This document shows positions 9,800 through 18,759 of a DNA stretch of 44,195 nt, piece by piece (positions within the stretch are counted from its first letter, which is position 1; each line of letters starts with the position of its first letter). The translations under genes were made by a program, and so were the position numbers. The notes under the pieces are model-generated. The model saw only the letters and a program-made list of their open reading frames with translations, was not told the origin of the DNA and did not search any database. The DNA is taken from positions 1-44,195 of the forward strand of contig JAKTTS010000065.1 in NCBI GenBank assembly GCA_030560485.1, read 5' to 3'. Source of the DNA: Ascoidea tarda (nom. inval.) (Eukaryota > Ascomycota > Saccharomycetes > Ascoideales > Ascoideaceae).

Positions 9800-9854
9800 A
9801 GCTAGATAAGAGCTGGATGAGAGCTGGGTGAGAGCTGGGTGAGAGCTGGATGGG
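9800..9854. repeat. 11-bp tandem repeat, five units
   Basis: Five consecutive 11-mers share the form AGCTGGRTGAG (first unit AGCTAGATAAG, last AGCTGGATGGG). They lie about 180-230 bp upstream of the PUF gene. The repeat is purine-rich on the plus strand and could multiply a factor-binding site, but I do not recognise the site. Confidence 0.85.
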
Positions 9855-10030
9855 TATTGCTTATAATTGCTTATACTGATAAAATTTGAGAGAGAAAAGA
9901 GATTGAAATTTGCATTTAACAATTCACAATTCGCAATTATTGAAAACACAATAAGTTTAAATAGAAAACAAGAAAACAAGAAAACGGATAAATATTTTTT
10001 CAATTGTTTTAGAAATTACAATCTTTCATT

Positions 10031-11566
10031 ATGAATCATAATTTTCAATCGCTATTCAGTATTGACGATTTTGGAGATGATAAGCTCTACAGTACGTCAC
10101 TTGAATTTATTAATGATGGTAATTTAAACAGTGCAAATATTAAGAATAGCATTAAAAATAGTATTAAGAATATTGAAAGAGATTTTGAAGAATTGCAGAA
10201 TTTTGAAGGTTTTCAATATAATGGTTATGACAATTATCATTGTGATTTATTTGAGAATAATGGGTATGATTTAAGATCTTCTATTGGCGAGACAATTTTA
10301 TTTCGAGCACTTTCGTTGAACTCTGGGATCGGCTTGAATAACAATTATAATTGTAATAATAACAAGGTTAACAATTACATGTATGATAATTATCAATTCA
10401 ATAGGGTTGATATTCCAGAAAATCGGAAGGAAAATAATACCAATTGGGGGATATTAATATTTCGAATAATCGAAAACAACGATCATAAAGCATCTACGTT
10501 TTTACAAAATTTTATAAAAAAATCTTTTGATAATAGTTTTGGTATTAACGATGAAAATAGTGGTATTCCAGATCAATTGATCAATTTAATAACTAGTAAT
10601 TGCATTGAGCTTATGATGAGTAAATATGGGAACTACTTGGTCCAAATTTGTTTTGATTATTCCAGCTTGAATCAAATTAATAAGATTTGTGAGGTTTTCA
10701 CAAAGGACAAAAATGATATATTGAGACTATCAATGAATTTGTTTGGATGCCATTCGTTGCAAAAAATCATAACAAGTTTAAATGTTAGATTACACTACAA
10801 GAAAAAAATATTTGAGGAATTATTGAACAGATTTAATGTAACAGTGAGAAATAAATATTCAGGGCATATTTGGCAAAAACTATTACAATCCGATTTTAAA
10901 TTGAAACTAAATGTTCTAGTTGAATTGAATAAGAAACTGGAGAAAAATTGGATAAAAATAGGTAAAACCGAAAGTGGCAGTTTAATTATTCAGACCATAT
11001 TTGAGAATTACTCAGGCGATAAATCAGTTGAGAAGTTAGTTTTAATTGATGAAATCATCGATGGCTATGAGGAATTGATTGTGAACAAGTGGGGGAACTG
11101 GATAATAAATCACTTGATTTCGTTTGGTGAAAAAAAGGATCAAGAAAGGTTGATCAGCAAAATATTTGCAGATGAAAAAAACCTGGTGCAATTCAGCACC
11201 AACCCTTACAGCTCCAAGGTACTATTGAAGATATTCCAAAGCCATTCCAACAACATGGCGCTTGCAGAAAAGTACATCAACACCATTTGCACCAGAGCCA
11301 GCTCCTCCAAGGTGGCGTTGATCGACGGTAAGACCACACCTTTTTCTGCTTCTTCTGCTTCTGCTTCCAGATTACTAACAGCACCAGTTGCCTCCAACAT
11401 GCACGGAAGCGCCATTGTGCAGCTTCTTCTCGGCCTGCAGTGGGCTGGTGTTCAAAACCCGTTGGCCCGGGCCGTGCACCGCCACAGCGTTTCAATCAAA
11501 AGCAGCAAGTCGGGCTGCAGGTGTGTGCAGCTCTCTGCAGCACTAACACGGCGAACTGCTGAATGA
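10031..11566 (+). CDS. Pumilio/PUF-domain RNA-binding protein, with a probable intron
   Basis: The unspliced frame gives 511 residues, or 491 if the intron at 11328-11387 is removed. An AT-rich, Asn-rich N-terminus of about 135 residues is followed by PUF-like helical repeats from about 145 on. These include KYGNYLVQICFDY near 200, LFGCHSLQKIITSL near 240, KYSGHIWQKLL near 277, ESGSLIIQTIFENY near 317, KWGNWIINHLIS near 355 and NPYSSKVLLKIF near 393. PUF proteins bind UGUA-type elements in mRNA 3' UTRs and repress or localise the messages. The repeats are degenerate, and some words recall the Jsn1/Puf2 branch, but no RRM is present, so I give no symbol. The last 60 codons are GC-rich, unlike the AT-rich body, and do not look like PUF repeats. 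Confidence 0.8.
   Translation: MNHNFQSLFSIDDFGDDKLYSTSLEFINDGNLNSANIKNSIKNSIKNIERDFEELQNFEGFQYNGYDNYHCDLFENNGYDLRSSIGETILFRALSLNSGIGLNNNYNCNNNKVNNYMYDNYQFNRVDIPENRKENNTNWGILIFRIIENNDHKASTFLQNFIKKSFDNSFGINDENSGIPDQLINLITSNCIELMMSKYGNYLVQICFDYSSLNQINKICEVFTKDKNDILRLSMNLFGCHSLQKIITSLNVRLHYKKKIFEELLNRFNVTVRNKYSGHIWQKLLQSDFKLKLNVLVELNKKLEKNWIKIGKTESGSLIIQTIFENYSGDKSVEKLVLIDEIIDGYEELIVNKWGNWIINHLISFGEKKDQERLISKIFADEKNLVQFSTNPYSSKVLLKIFQSHSNNMALAEKYINTICTRASSSKVALIDGKTTPFSASSASASRLLTAPVASNMHGSAIVQLLLGLQWAGVQNPLARAVHRHSVSIKSSKSGCRCVQLSAALTRRTAE
11328..11387 (+). other. probable 60-nt in-frame spliceosomal intron in the PUF gene
   Basis: The donor GTAAGA starts at 11328. A perfect TACTAAC branch box lies at 11373-11379, and the acceptor CAG ends at 11387, 9 nt after the branch A. 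The length is a multiple of three and there is no stop inside, so both retained and spliced forms stay open. Removing it joins VALID directly to VASNMHGSAIVQ, which reads like a continuous PUF helix. The segment itself encodes a Ser/Ala-rich 20-residue insert. Confidence 0.7.
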
Positions 11567-11776
11567 GTCCAATAGTGCGGGTCTCCTTTGTTGAATATAT
11601 CCATCGCTCTTTTGGGTGTTGCTGAGCAACTTTGGCTTGAGTCGAGTTGTGAAGAAACTGACTGGGGTGGTTCTCGAGCCTCGTTGTCTTGCTTTTTTCT
11701 TCTTTTTTCCACTGCAACTGCTATTTATATCTGCCTCTTGCTCTTCTTTCTTGTCTGCTTTTTTTCTTGCACCAAC

Positions 11777-14700
11777 ATGAAAGTCAAGACCTTCAAGCAC
11801 CCAAATACACCCACCAGGAATGTTGCTCACGCCGGTCTGAACCCCAATTCCAATTCAATCAGCATCAAGTCCTCTCTACCTTCCATCGACAAATACATTC
11901 CAACTTCAATTATTGCTCAAATCGAAGAGCAAAGTTTGAGAAACGATTTTGATGATATCACCTCCAGAAACACAAAATTGAATTCTCTCACCTCAAATTC
12001 CAACTCATTTCAGGCCAATATCACCAATACCAGTTCCAGCACAAAAAACAACACCATTATCAACGAAAATATCGGCAGGAAGGTCTCTCCAAGCAGAAAC
12101 AAAAAACCGTATAATATGAACTACAATTCAAACCACTACAGTCAATTATATTCCAGCAATCCGCTGGATGCTGCGAAAGCCGCTGCTTCAGCGATAAACA
12201 ACTCAGGAAGCTCTTTAAGATCCTACTCATTAAACTCTGCTTCTCCATACTATAATCAGTTTGGTTTCGATTCGCCTACCTCCTTTGTTCAAAATCACTC
12301 CAATAATCAGACCAAACCACGCAGATTAAATCGTTTAACCAGTCTATCTAGTTTATCTAGTTCAAATCACAATAACATTCAAGATAACTTAATAAGACCA
12401 AATTATCCATTATCAAATCGTCGTTCTCAATCTTTATTGAATTATCCTTTATCTTCTTTTAATCAAAATCATTCAAGTCACCAACATTATCAAAATAGCT
12501 TGATCAATCCACAAAATTCTCAATTGAAATTGAAATCTCCAATAAAAAATAACAATCCTAAAAAAAAACATTCAATAAATAATTTACCTTTATCAAATAA
12601 TTCAAACATAAATTCAAACATGAATTCAAACATAAACTCAAATATAAACTCATTAAATACCTCACCAACTAACTCATTGAACAATTCTTCAAATATTATT
12701 AAAACATCAACAACTCAAAAAGGGAACATCACCATTAAAAAGACTAAAATATTCGATTCAAATGGAAATTTGAAAAAAATATCAATCAAATCAATCAAAA
12801 AATTAAATGGTTATGATATAATTAAATCAAACTCAATTGAAATTCCAAATCCTACTCCAAATACCAACCCCAACATAAACACCAACACTAATGCTAGCGC
12901 CAATATTCAGAATAATAATAATAACCAAAATATCGATATTTGGAAAGATTTTGAAACATTAAATGAAGAACCTGATTCGGACCTGGAATTTGATATAGAC
13001 TACAATTTCAATCAAGAATTAAATAACTTCCAAAATAATCTTGAAACTAACCACAACACAAATACATTATCAAACACATTATTAAACACATTAACAAATA
13101 CATTAACAAATAAACCAAAAATTAAAATAAATACTCAATTAAACAATGAAATCAGTCAAGAACTTTTTTCTTCCCACACTACTCAATCTCAACCCTCAAA
13201 TAAACAATTCAACCCAAACCCTTCAAACAATAATCTTGAGGATTCAGAATCTTTTAGCTTTGAGGACAAATCTGGCTCTATAGATGATAACATTCACAAT
13301 AACAATGTTCTTATAATTAATGGCAAATTTGACAATAAAATTACAAAAAAAACTGCCACCAACACTGATAATAAAATCAATACTCAAACAAAACTAAATT
13401 TATTCAATATTCAAACATCTCGCCAAAAAAACGACCCAAATCCTAGCTCTAATTTGGTCATTGATAACTATCTCGACCAAATTCCCTCAAATATCATCGA
13501 AGTTGATAACAACAGTTCCTTAGTTGAAACTGAGCCTTTAAATTTAAACCGGATGTCAGTTCCAAATTTTAACTCAATTTATAAAAACACAGATAATGAT
13601 TATAAATTCATTTCATTTTATGGCCCAAGAAAACTCAAATCTACTCCTCTGTTGACTCCAGTATCTCCAAATCTACCTACTATCATAAATACAAAAAGAT
13701 CTACTCCTTCCTTGATTGCCAATGATGATATTCCTGCTCGTTCAATTAATAGATTGCCCGAAGTACAAATTCATAGAAGAAACTCTTCAAAATTGTCTGC
13801 TGCCGCTTCTAATTTACCTTCTCCTTCTCCAATACATGACTCAAATAATACATTTAATTTAATTAGTGGCAGGAGTAATCCTAATATGAATACCGATTTG
13901 TTAAAGACTCCTCAAAGTAAATATGATGATTGCTCAATTCCAGTTCATACAACTCCCCCAACTTCCGAATCAAATTGTTCTTCTCCTAGAAAAAAAATAT
14001 ACAGTGTTAATTTTGCCCAGGGTGTTCAATATATTAATAATGATTCTAACGATAATAATAAAAATGTTAAAGACGGAAATAAAACTAAACATCCAAGTGA
14101 TTATTCTGAAGCTGAATTATATGCTAAAGCTTTAGAGGTTGCAAAAGAAAGAGTTTATGGAAATAGTTCTCACGAGAATAGTAACCTGGTTTTACAAAAA
14201 CCTCAAACAAGAAGATTTAATAGTAGTGGGACTAAAAAGTTTAATGATTCTGATCGATCCTTCTCTTTAAGAAGTGATAGCTCAAAAGATAAAAATAAAT
14301 TGCGAACAATGTCATTAACAAGTTCACTTTTTGGCCAAAATAGCAAATTTTCTACTAATAATCGAAATCATTCAATTTTATCTTTAGATTCTCAACTTTT
14401 AAATAAACCACAATTCAATAAAAGAAATTTGAGTAATAATAGTGAGTCTGACTTGGAAAATAGTTTGAGTGCACAAAAAACATATTCTGGTACGTCAAAA
14501 GCCTTTGTTAACCATTCATTAAGAAACAATGATACCGACAACAATAATTTGAAACACCTTTCTCAAGAAAATATTACAAAAATAGTTGACGATGAAATTA
14601 TGTCTAAAAAGGAAAAAAAACGCCAGCAAAAATATCTTGAGGAAAAAATAAAATTAAGTCAAATGAGTTTAAAAGAAGAAATTGCAAAAGTTCAACAAAA

Positions 14701-15010
14701 AACCCCAAAAAAGGTTTCATCAAATGATAAAAATGTATCAAAAAGTTCAAATAATAAAAACAAGCATACATTCAAAAGATTCTCAATTCATAGTAATAAT
14801 AACAGATCGAAAAATCATAAATCCACGAAAAAGGATGAGTATAAATCAAGCAAAAACAATAATATATTGAGTAATAAATCTCCAACAAAAATCTCTAACA
14901 ATGACAATAATCAAAATACTATGAAGAAATCGGTTGTCTCAACCTCAGAACCAATACATGCTAATAATCATAAAACCTCAAAATTAAAAAAATTATTTTC
15001 TAAGTTTTAA
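11777..15010 (+). CDS. large Ser/Asn-rich protein, possibly an eisosome (Seg1-like) component
   Basis: The first ATG of this long frame is at 11777, giving 1077 residues. Upstream in-frame codons back to 11588 lack an ATG and cover a likely TATA box (near 11720), so they are not included. Nearly the whole protein is low-complexity Asn/Ser with 12-bp and hexamer-type internal repeats. More ordered patches are an Ala-rich stretch near 132-143 (DAAKAAASA), a segment near 316-350 of the form KKTKIFDSNGNLKKIS followed by IKKLNGYDIIK, SEAELYAKALEVAKERVYG near 778, a charged coiled coil near 940-980 (KKEKKRQQKYLEEK) and a basic tail ending LKKLFSKF. From memory, the DSNG...IKKLNGYDI pattern and basic tail resemble Seg1-type eisosome proteins of the plasma membrane. 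This is a weak family call. Confidence 0.6.
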   Translation: MKVKTFKHPNTPTRNVAHAGLNPNSNSISIKSSLPSIDKYIPTSIIAQIEEQSLRNDFDDITSRNTKLNSLTSNSNSFQANITNTSSSTKNNTIINENIGRKVSPSRNKKPYNMNYNSNHYSQLYSSNPLDAAKAAASAINNSGSSLRSYSLNSASPYYNQFGFDSPTSFVQNHSNNQTKPRRLNRLTSLSSLSSSNHNNIQDNLIRPNYPLSNRRSQSLLNYPLSSFNQNHSSHQHYQNSLINPQNSQLKLKSPIKNNNPKKKHSINNLPLSNNSNINSNMNSNINSNINSLNTSPTNSLNNSSNIIKTSTTQKGNITIKKTKIFDSNGNLKKISIKSIKKLNGYDIIKSNSIEIPNPTPNTNPNINTNTNASANIQNNNNNQNIDIWKDFETLNEEPDSDLEFDIDYNFNQELNNFQNNLETNHNTNTLSNTLLNTLTNTLTNKPKIKINTQLNNEISQELFSSHTTQSQPSNKQFNPNPSNNNLEDSESFSFEDKSGSIDDNIHNNNVLIINGKFDNKITKKTATNTDNKINTQTKLNLFNIQTSRQKNDPNPSSNLVIDNYLDQIPSNIIEVDNNSSLVETEPLNLNRMSVPNFNSIYKNTDNDYKFISFYGPRKLKSTPLLTPVSPNLPTIINTKRSTPSLIANDDIPARSINRLPEVQIHRRNSSKLSAAASNLPSPSPIHDSNNTFNLISGRSNPNMNTDLLKTPQSKYDDCSIPVHTTPPTSESNCSSPRKKIYSVNFAQGVQYINNDSNDNNKNVKDGNKTKHPSDYSEAELYAKALEVAKERVYGNSSHENSNLVLQKPQTRRFNSSGTKKFNDSDRSFSLRSDSSKDKNKLRTMSLTSSLFGQNSKFSTNNRNHSILSLDSQLLNKPQFNKRNLSNNSESDLENSLSAQKTYSGTSKAFVNHSLRNNDTDNNNLKHLSQENITKIVDDEIMSKKEKKRQQKYLEEKIKLSQMSLKEEIAKVQQKTPKKVSSNDKNVSKSSNNKNKHTFKRFSIHSNNNRSKNHKSTKKDEYKSSKNNNILSNKSPTKISNNDNNQNTMKKSVVSTSEPIHANNHKTSKLKKLFSKF

Positions 15011-15429
15011 TCAGTCAATTGGACACAAATTTTCATTAAGTTTTTTTTTTCCTAAAATATTTGTATTTTTTTAATTTTTCTTTCTTTTGATAGACTTATT
15101 TTTTTTTTGTATTTTTTGATATTTCTTTAGTACCTTTAACTCTTCTCAGTGTTTTAGTTTTTAAAATTTTTTATATTTTTATATTTTTATATTTTTTGAT
15201 TTTTTGATTTTTTTTCTTGTTTTATATGGGATATGTAATGAGATAGACTAATGACAATCATGCAATTTGGATTTAATATAATATAATAAATGTAATTTTA
15301 CACATTTTGATATTTATTTCTACAAATGAGTGAAATAAGGGTGAAATAAAATTATTCATGACTTTTATAATAAACAAACCAAATTAAATGGACCCTTCAA
15401 TTTCATTAAAGATTTATTTAGTATTAAAA
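15011..15429. other. convergent intergenic region, T-rich
   Basis: This spacer lies between two 3' ends and is dominated by T-tracts and short repeats of the form ATATTTTT at about 15160-15210. These are compatible with transcript-end signals or an AT-rich replication-origin-like tract. I see no gene in it. Confidence 0.55.
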
Positions 15430-15825
15430 TTAAGCTTCTAAAGAAAGACGACCTTTTGGATTAGTAACTTTTAAACCTAAGGCTTTGGCACGTTTGAGAA
15501 TATCAACTCTATTACGGGAAGAAACATTGTGAGCAATTTCAGCAGCATATGACTTTGTGTGCAATAATAATAAATCTAAATCTTTGACATTAGCAACTAA
15601 GAAAGCTTTGTGACCAGAAGGCATCATACCTCTAGTTTTTTTATTTGAACCATAACCTATTTTTGGTTGAGAAATGGTACCTCTGAAACGACGACGGACA
15701 CATGAATCAATACCTTTTTGTTTTCTCCAGTTTTCAGAGACACGATGGTAACGATCAGAGTGGTGACGTTTGAACTTCTTTTGGTGCTTTTTGACAATTT
15801 TTGGATGTGGTAATGAGGCAGCCAT
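15430..15825 (-). CDS. RPL32: 60S ribosomal protein L32 (eL32)
   Basis: The 131-residue product is a near-complete match to yeast eL32 (130 aa). It shows [79 protein letters not shown] and the ending [14 protein letters not shown]. It is a structural protein of the large ribosomal subunit. The start at 15825 reads MAAS, one Ala more than in S. cerevisiae. An AAG immediately before the ATG follows a TACTAAC box, pointing to a 5'-UTR intron. It ends in TAA with a second in-frame TAA two codons later. Confidence 0.97.
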   Translation of the reverse strand: MAASLPHPKIVKKHQKKFKRHHSDRYHRVSENWRKQKGIDSCVRRRFRGTISQPKIGYGSNKKTRGMMPSGHKAFLVANVKDLDLLLLHTKSYAAEIAHNVSSRNRVDILKRAKALGLKVTNPKGRLSLEA

Positions 15826-16479
15826 CTTGAAACATGATAAAATAAGGTTAGTAATTGATTGTCAAAATGATAATGCCAATTATACAATTGCGTTTAAATA
15901 ATGAAATATTATTGAAATGTTTTGATCTTTGTGAATATTTTTATATATTAATTTTTATTCATTTTAACAATATTTTGGTTTATTTTCCATCAAGCTTAAA
16001 TATTATGTGAAGAATACAATTGCAATAAATTTATAATCAAATTTTGCTTTTTGAAAGAATTCCAATTTGTATAAGAAATCATGCAATATTATATGATAAC
16101 TATTATTGCAATAAAAAGTGGTTTTAAACTCATTATTTTTGATTTTGCATAAAAAAGTAGAGATGCAAAATACAATTACTTTTACTACATTTGCTTGAGT
16201 TTTTCATTTACTTGTTTTCTTTTTATGTAATATTTTTGATTTTTTTTATTCTGAAAAGTCAAAACCAGAATATATTTTTTTGAAATAAACGCTTTTTTGG
16301 CACCCAATGTATAATTCTTTTTTGATGTTTTGAATGAAATGCTGAAAGTCAGCAGTTGTGTCAAAAACTGTAGTGTTTGTAATGTTGATGGTTGTGCAGT
16401 TGAAATCAAGAAACAGTTGCAAATACTCCTCTGAACCACTGGAGTATCTGGAGCCTGGAAATCTCAAAGTAGGACATAC
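15826..16479 (-). other. predicted 5'-UTR intron of RPL32 (654 nt)
   Basis: Read on the minus strand, the donor GTATGT lies at 16479-16474, a perfect TACTAAC branch box at 15853-15847, and the acceptor AAG directly abuts the ATG at 15825. No other AG lies between the branch box and the acceptor. Introns of several hundred bases at or near the start codon are usual in yeast ribosomal protein genes. The AAG acceptor is less common than YAG, which lowers confidence. I found no snoRNA boxes in it. Confidence 0.5.
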
Positions 16480-16887
16480 CTTTAATTATTATTGATTCTG
16501 ATTTTGATATCGAGGATCTTGCTGAAGTTGATAAATATGGATATATTTCACTTATCTCAGACCTGGACTGCTGAATATTTTCACCAATTCAAACTCCATC
16601 TTCTGAGCTTTACCTAATCAGGTCTCACGTGACTGGATCTCTTTCATTGCAGTTTGAAATTCCCAGAAAACACACGCAGTCTGAGAAAACCGTGTTTATT
16701 GAGCGTGTCACAAACACGGATTTTCTCTTTGAGCCCTACTAGCACGCACATGATGTCTTTTACAGCCCTCCTGCAGGTTCCACTTCTGCGGCGCGGTTCC
16801 AAACTCTATTTGGCGCCTGACACAATTAACAACAAAAGGATCGCTTTTTTGTTGTTATTTCCCTCTCCATCAGATAATGAGCCTAAG
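16480..16887. promoter_or_regulatory. divergent promoter RPL32/MED19 with a Cbf1-type site
   Basis: The region between the predicted first exon of RPL32 and the MED19 start contains the palindrome TCACGTGA at 16625-16632. CACGTG is the Cbf1/E-box core and is associated, with Tbf1, with ribosomal-protein promoters in several non-Saccharomyces yeasts. I found no clear Tbf1 or Rap1 site. An open plus-strand frame starting at 16654 is continuous with MED19 exon 1, but its upstream part lacks conserved sequence. Confidence 0.45.
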
Positions 16888-17449
16888 ATGCCTTCAGACG
16901 AGTCTTCTGATATAGGTCTTTACTATGTAGACTCTAACAGTATGTTTAGGTGTGGTCTTTTCATTGATCTGTTCTTTTTCAGTGGCGACTAACACGTCTC
17001 GTCTGCTTGCAGGAAAATTCCAAAAGTGCAATGCTTGTCCTCTCGATAATTTGATTGAATCTTTTGGTTTATCTGACATCGCTGCTTCAGTGGCTCGAAC
17101 AAAGCCTAATGGTGAGAAGGCTGTTAAGTTGAGAAAATCCTACAAATCTCATATCAACGATTTGCCTTACAAGCACACAATCAAGAACGATAATGTACTT
17201 GAGTCAATTGCTTTGAGAGAAGATATCACGCTTGGTTTGAACGATCTCTCGAATTTCATTAAACCAATCGATAGGGACTTGGTTTCAAGAGCTTTAAATT
17301 TTAAGAAAACTCCAAAGGATTCTCTCAATGATATTGAAATTGAAGATTTACAATTCAAAACTATTGTTGATTTTGATAAGAAAAGTTTAAAAAGAAAACA
17401 GAAAAATGGCTATACCAACGATGAAGATTTGAAACGTCGTCGTATGTGA
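16888..17449 (+). CDS. ROX3: Mediator subunit Med19/Rox3 (two exons)
   Basis: Exon 1 (16888-16939) encodes a start ending in GLYYVDSN, matching the Tyr-rich YYYYVD start of yeast Rox3. Exon 2 (17013-17449) continues in frame with CPLDNLIESFGLSDIAASVA, then KAVKLRKSYKSHINDLP, the most conserved part of Med19. A basic tail follows, ending EDLKRRRM, like yeast's DMKRRRLE. The spliced protein is 162 residues, shorter than the 220-residue S. cerevisiae form because Gln/Asn-rich linkers are absent. Med19 belongs to the Mediator head/middle module and links activators to RNA polymerase II. The ATG at 16888 is chosen because homology starts there. It converges on FMP27. Confidence 0.92.
16940..17012 (+). 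other. 73-nt intron in MED19/ROX3
   Basis: The donor GTATGT lies at 16940-16945, a GACTAAC branch box at 16987-16993, and the acceptor GCAG ends at 17012. An earlier AG at 16981-16982 lies before the branch box, so it is not the expected acceptor. Splicing joins a phase-1 codon and restores the conserved Med19 frame. Confidence 0.9.
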
Positions 17450-17983
17450 TTCAATAATAATTTGTATTGTTTTGAATTGAATTGATCTAAATTATTCTGT
17501 TTTGATTCTGTTTTTCGATCTACTCAGTTTTGTTTCAATATATCATTTTCCTAAAATGCATACCTGCTTTTCTTTATTTTTCCTATTTATATTCTATACT
17601 ATATTCCAAAACAAAAAGAGTGCAGTGATTTTATTTGCAAGTTCTATAAATTTTTATATAATATATTAATAATACAATTTAATTCAAATAAAATAAAAAA
17701 TGATAATCAAAAAAAACAGCAAAAATAAACAAATTAATTAGTATTAAAATGAATAGAAAAAGTAAACAAAACTAACAAGTAAAAAAGCTAATAGAAGAAC
17801 AAAATTAACAGAAGAAACAAAGAAAATAAACTTAGAGTTAAAACTAAAACTAAAATTAAAATTAAAATTAAAATTGAACTCGAAACTGAAATCAAATTTA
17901 AAGAATAAATTAAATTTGGCAATAAATGTAAAAAATACCATAAATAACATTATGCAGCATCAACTTAAAAACCCAATCCAACT
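17450..17983. other. convergent intergenic region MED19/FMP27
   Basis: AT-rich spacer between two 3' ends. The only marked structure is a hexanucleotide repeat at 17839-17874. A 68-codon minus-strand open frame reads as repetitive Asn-Phe because of that repeat and is not called. Confidence 0.6.
17839..17874. repeat. TAAAAY hexanucleotide repeat, six units
   Basis: Two TAAAAC units are followed by four TAAAAT units in an uninterrupted array. Hexamer arrays of a similar kind occur inside several genes of this window. Confidence 0.85.
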
Positions 17984-18719
17984 TTATAATTCCTTATCTT
18001 CTTCATCTTTATTACTGCTACTTCTTAATAGAACCTTAGGAACAGATTTTTTTCTTAAGTCAGATATTGATGTAAAAGATTCATAATGTGTCAATTGTCT
18101 CAATGGCAACATAATCTTCTTATTTTTATTTCTATGATGTTTTAATTTATTTCCAATCAATTGTCCCGTATGTGCTAATAGTGATTTTATAACAATTTTC
18201 TTCAAATTCATTGCAAGATCCAACAACGTCCAGACCCTATTGGAAAAATGAATTAGTGGTAATTTCAAAACAAAATCATTTACATTAATTAGCTTGGTTT
18301 TACCAGTACCTTTATAACTAACGCACAATATACAGTGGTTGACTTGGAATGAAACAATGCTTAGATATTTTGATGCTCGGCCAATCATCTCATCAACTTC
18401 ATCTTGTTCTTCAATATTTGGCAAACTTGTTAATGTTGTTGAATTGTTTTGAATACCATTTGTTCTGTGACTTCTTAATGTAAACTTTCGATTAACAGGA
18501 GTCCCTCCTTCTTCTTTTGAACTGATTTTGGTATCTTGTTTCAGACTTAATGAGCTTGACTTGCTTCCATTTCCAATTGAAAATCCATCATTAGATCCGT
18601 TAGATCCATTGTCTTCTTCATCATCATCCCCATTATCACTTTCTTCATCATACCCATCATCTAATACAATCCTACTGTTCATTGAATTACTAGAAAATGA
18701 TGTATCACTGTAATCCTCG

Positions 18720-18759
<40 letters not shown>

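Larger units (their letters stand above)
9242..10030. other. divergent promoter region ADE6/PUF gene
   Basis: This 789-bp spacer holds two repeat patches, two PAC-like sites with an adjoining A/T tract, two CCAAT boxes (9559-9563 and 9573-9577) and an imperfect stem CTGCGA/TCGCAG at 9543-9558. A 61-codon minus-strand open frame (9377-9562) and a 144-codon one (9569-10003) both begin at TTG with no conserved features, and I do not call them genes. Confidence 0.6.

Noticed and set aside
9569-10003. 144-codon open frame on the minus strand opposite the PUF promoter
   Set aside because: It begins at TTG with no upstream ATG, covers promoter repeats and shows no recognisable sequence; treated as chance.
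11588-11776. N-terminal extension of the Ser/Asn-rich gene
   Set aside because: The open codons upstream of 11777 have only a TTG start and overlap a likely TATA box.
16185-16467. Two minus-strand open frames upstream of RPL32
   Set aside because: They lie inside the predicted RPL32 intron, overlap each other in different frames and have no recognisable sequence.
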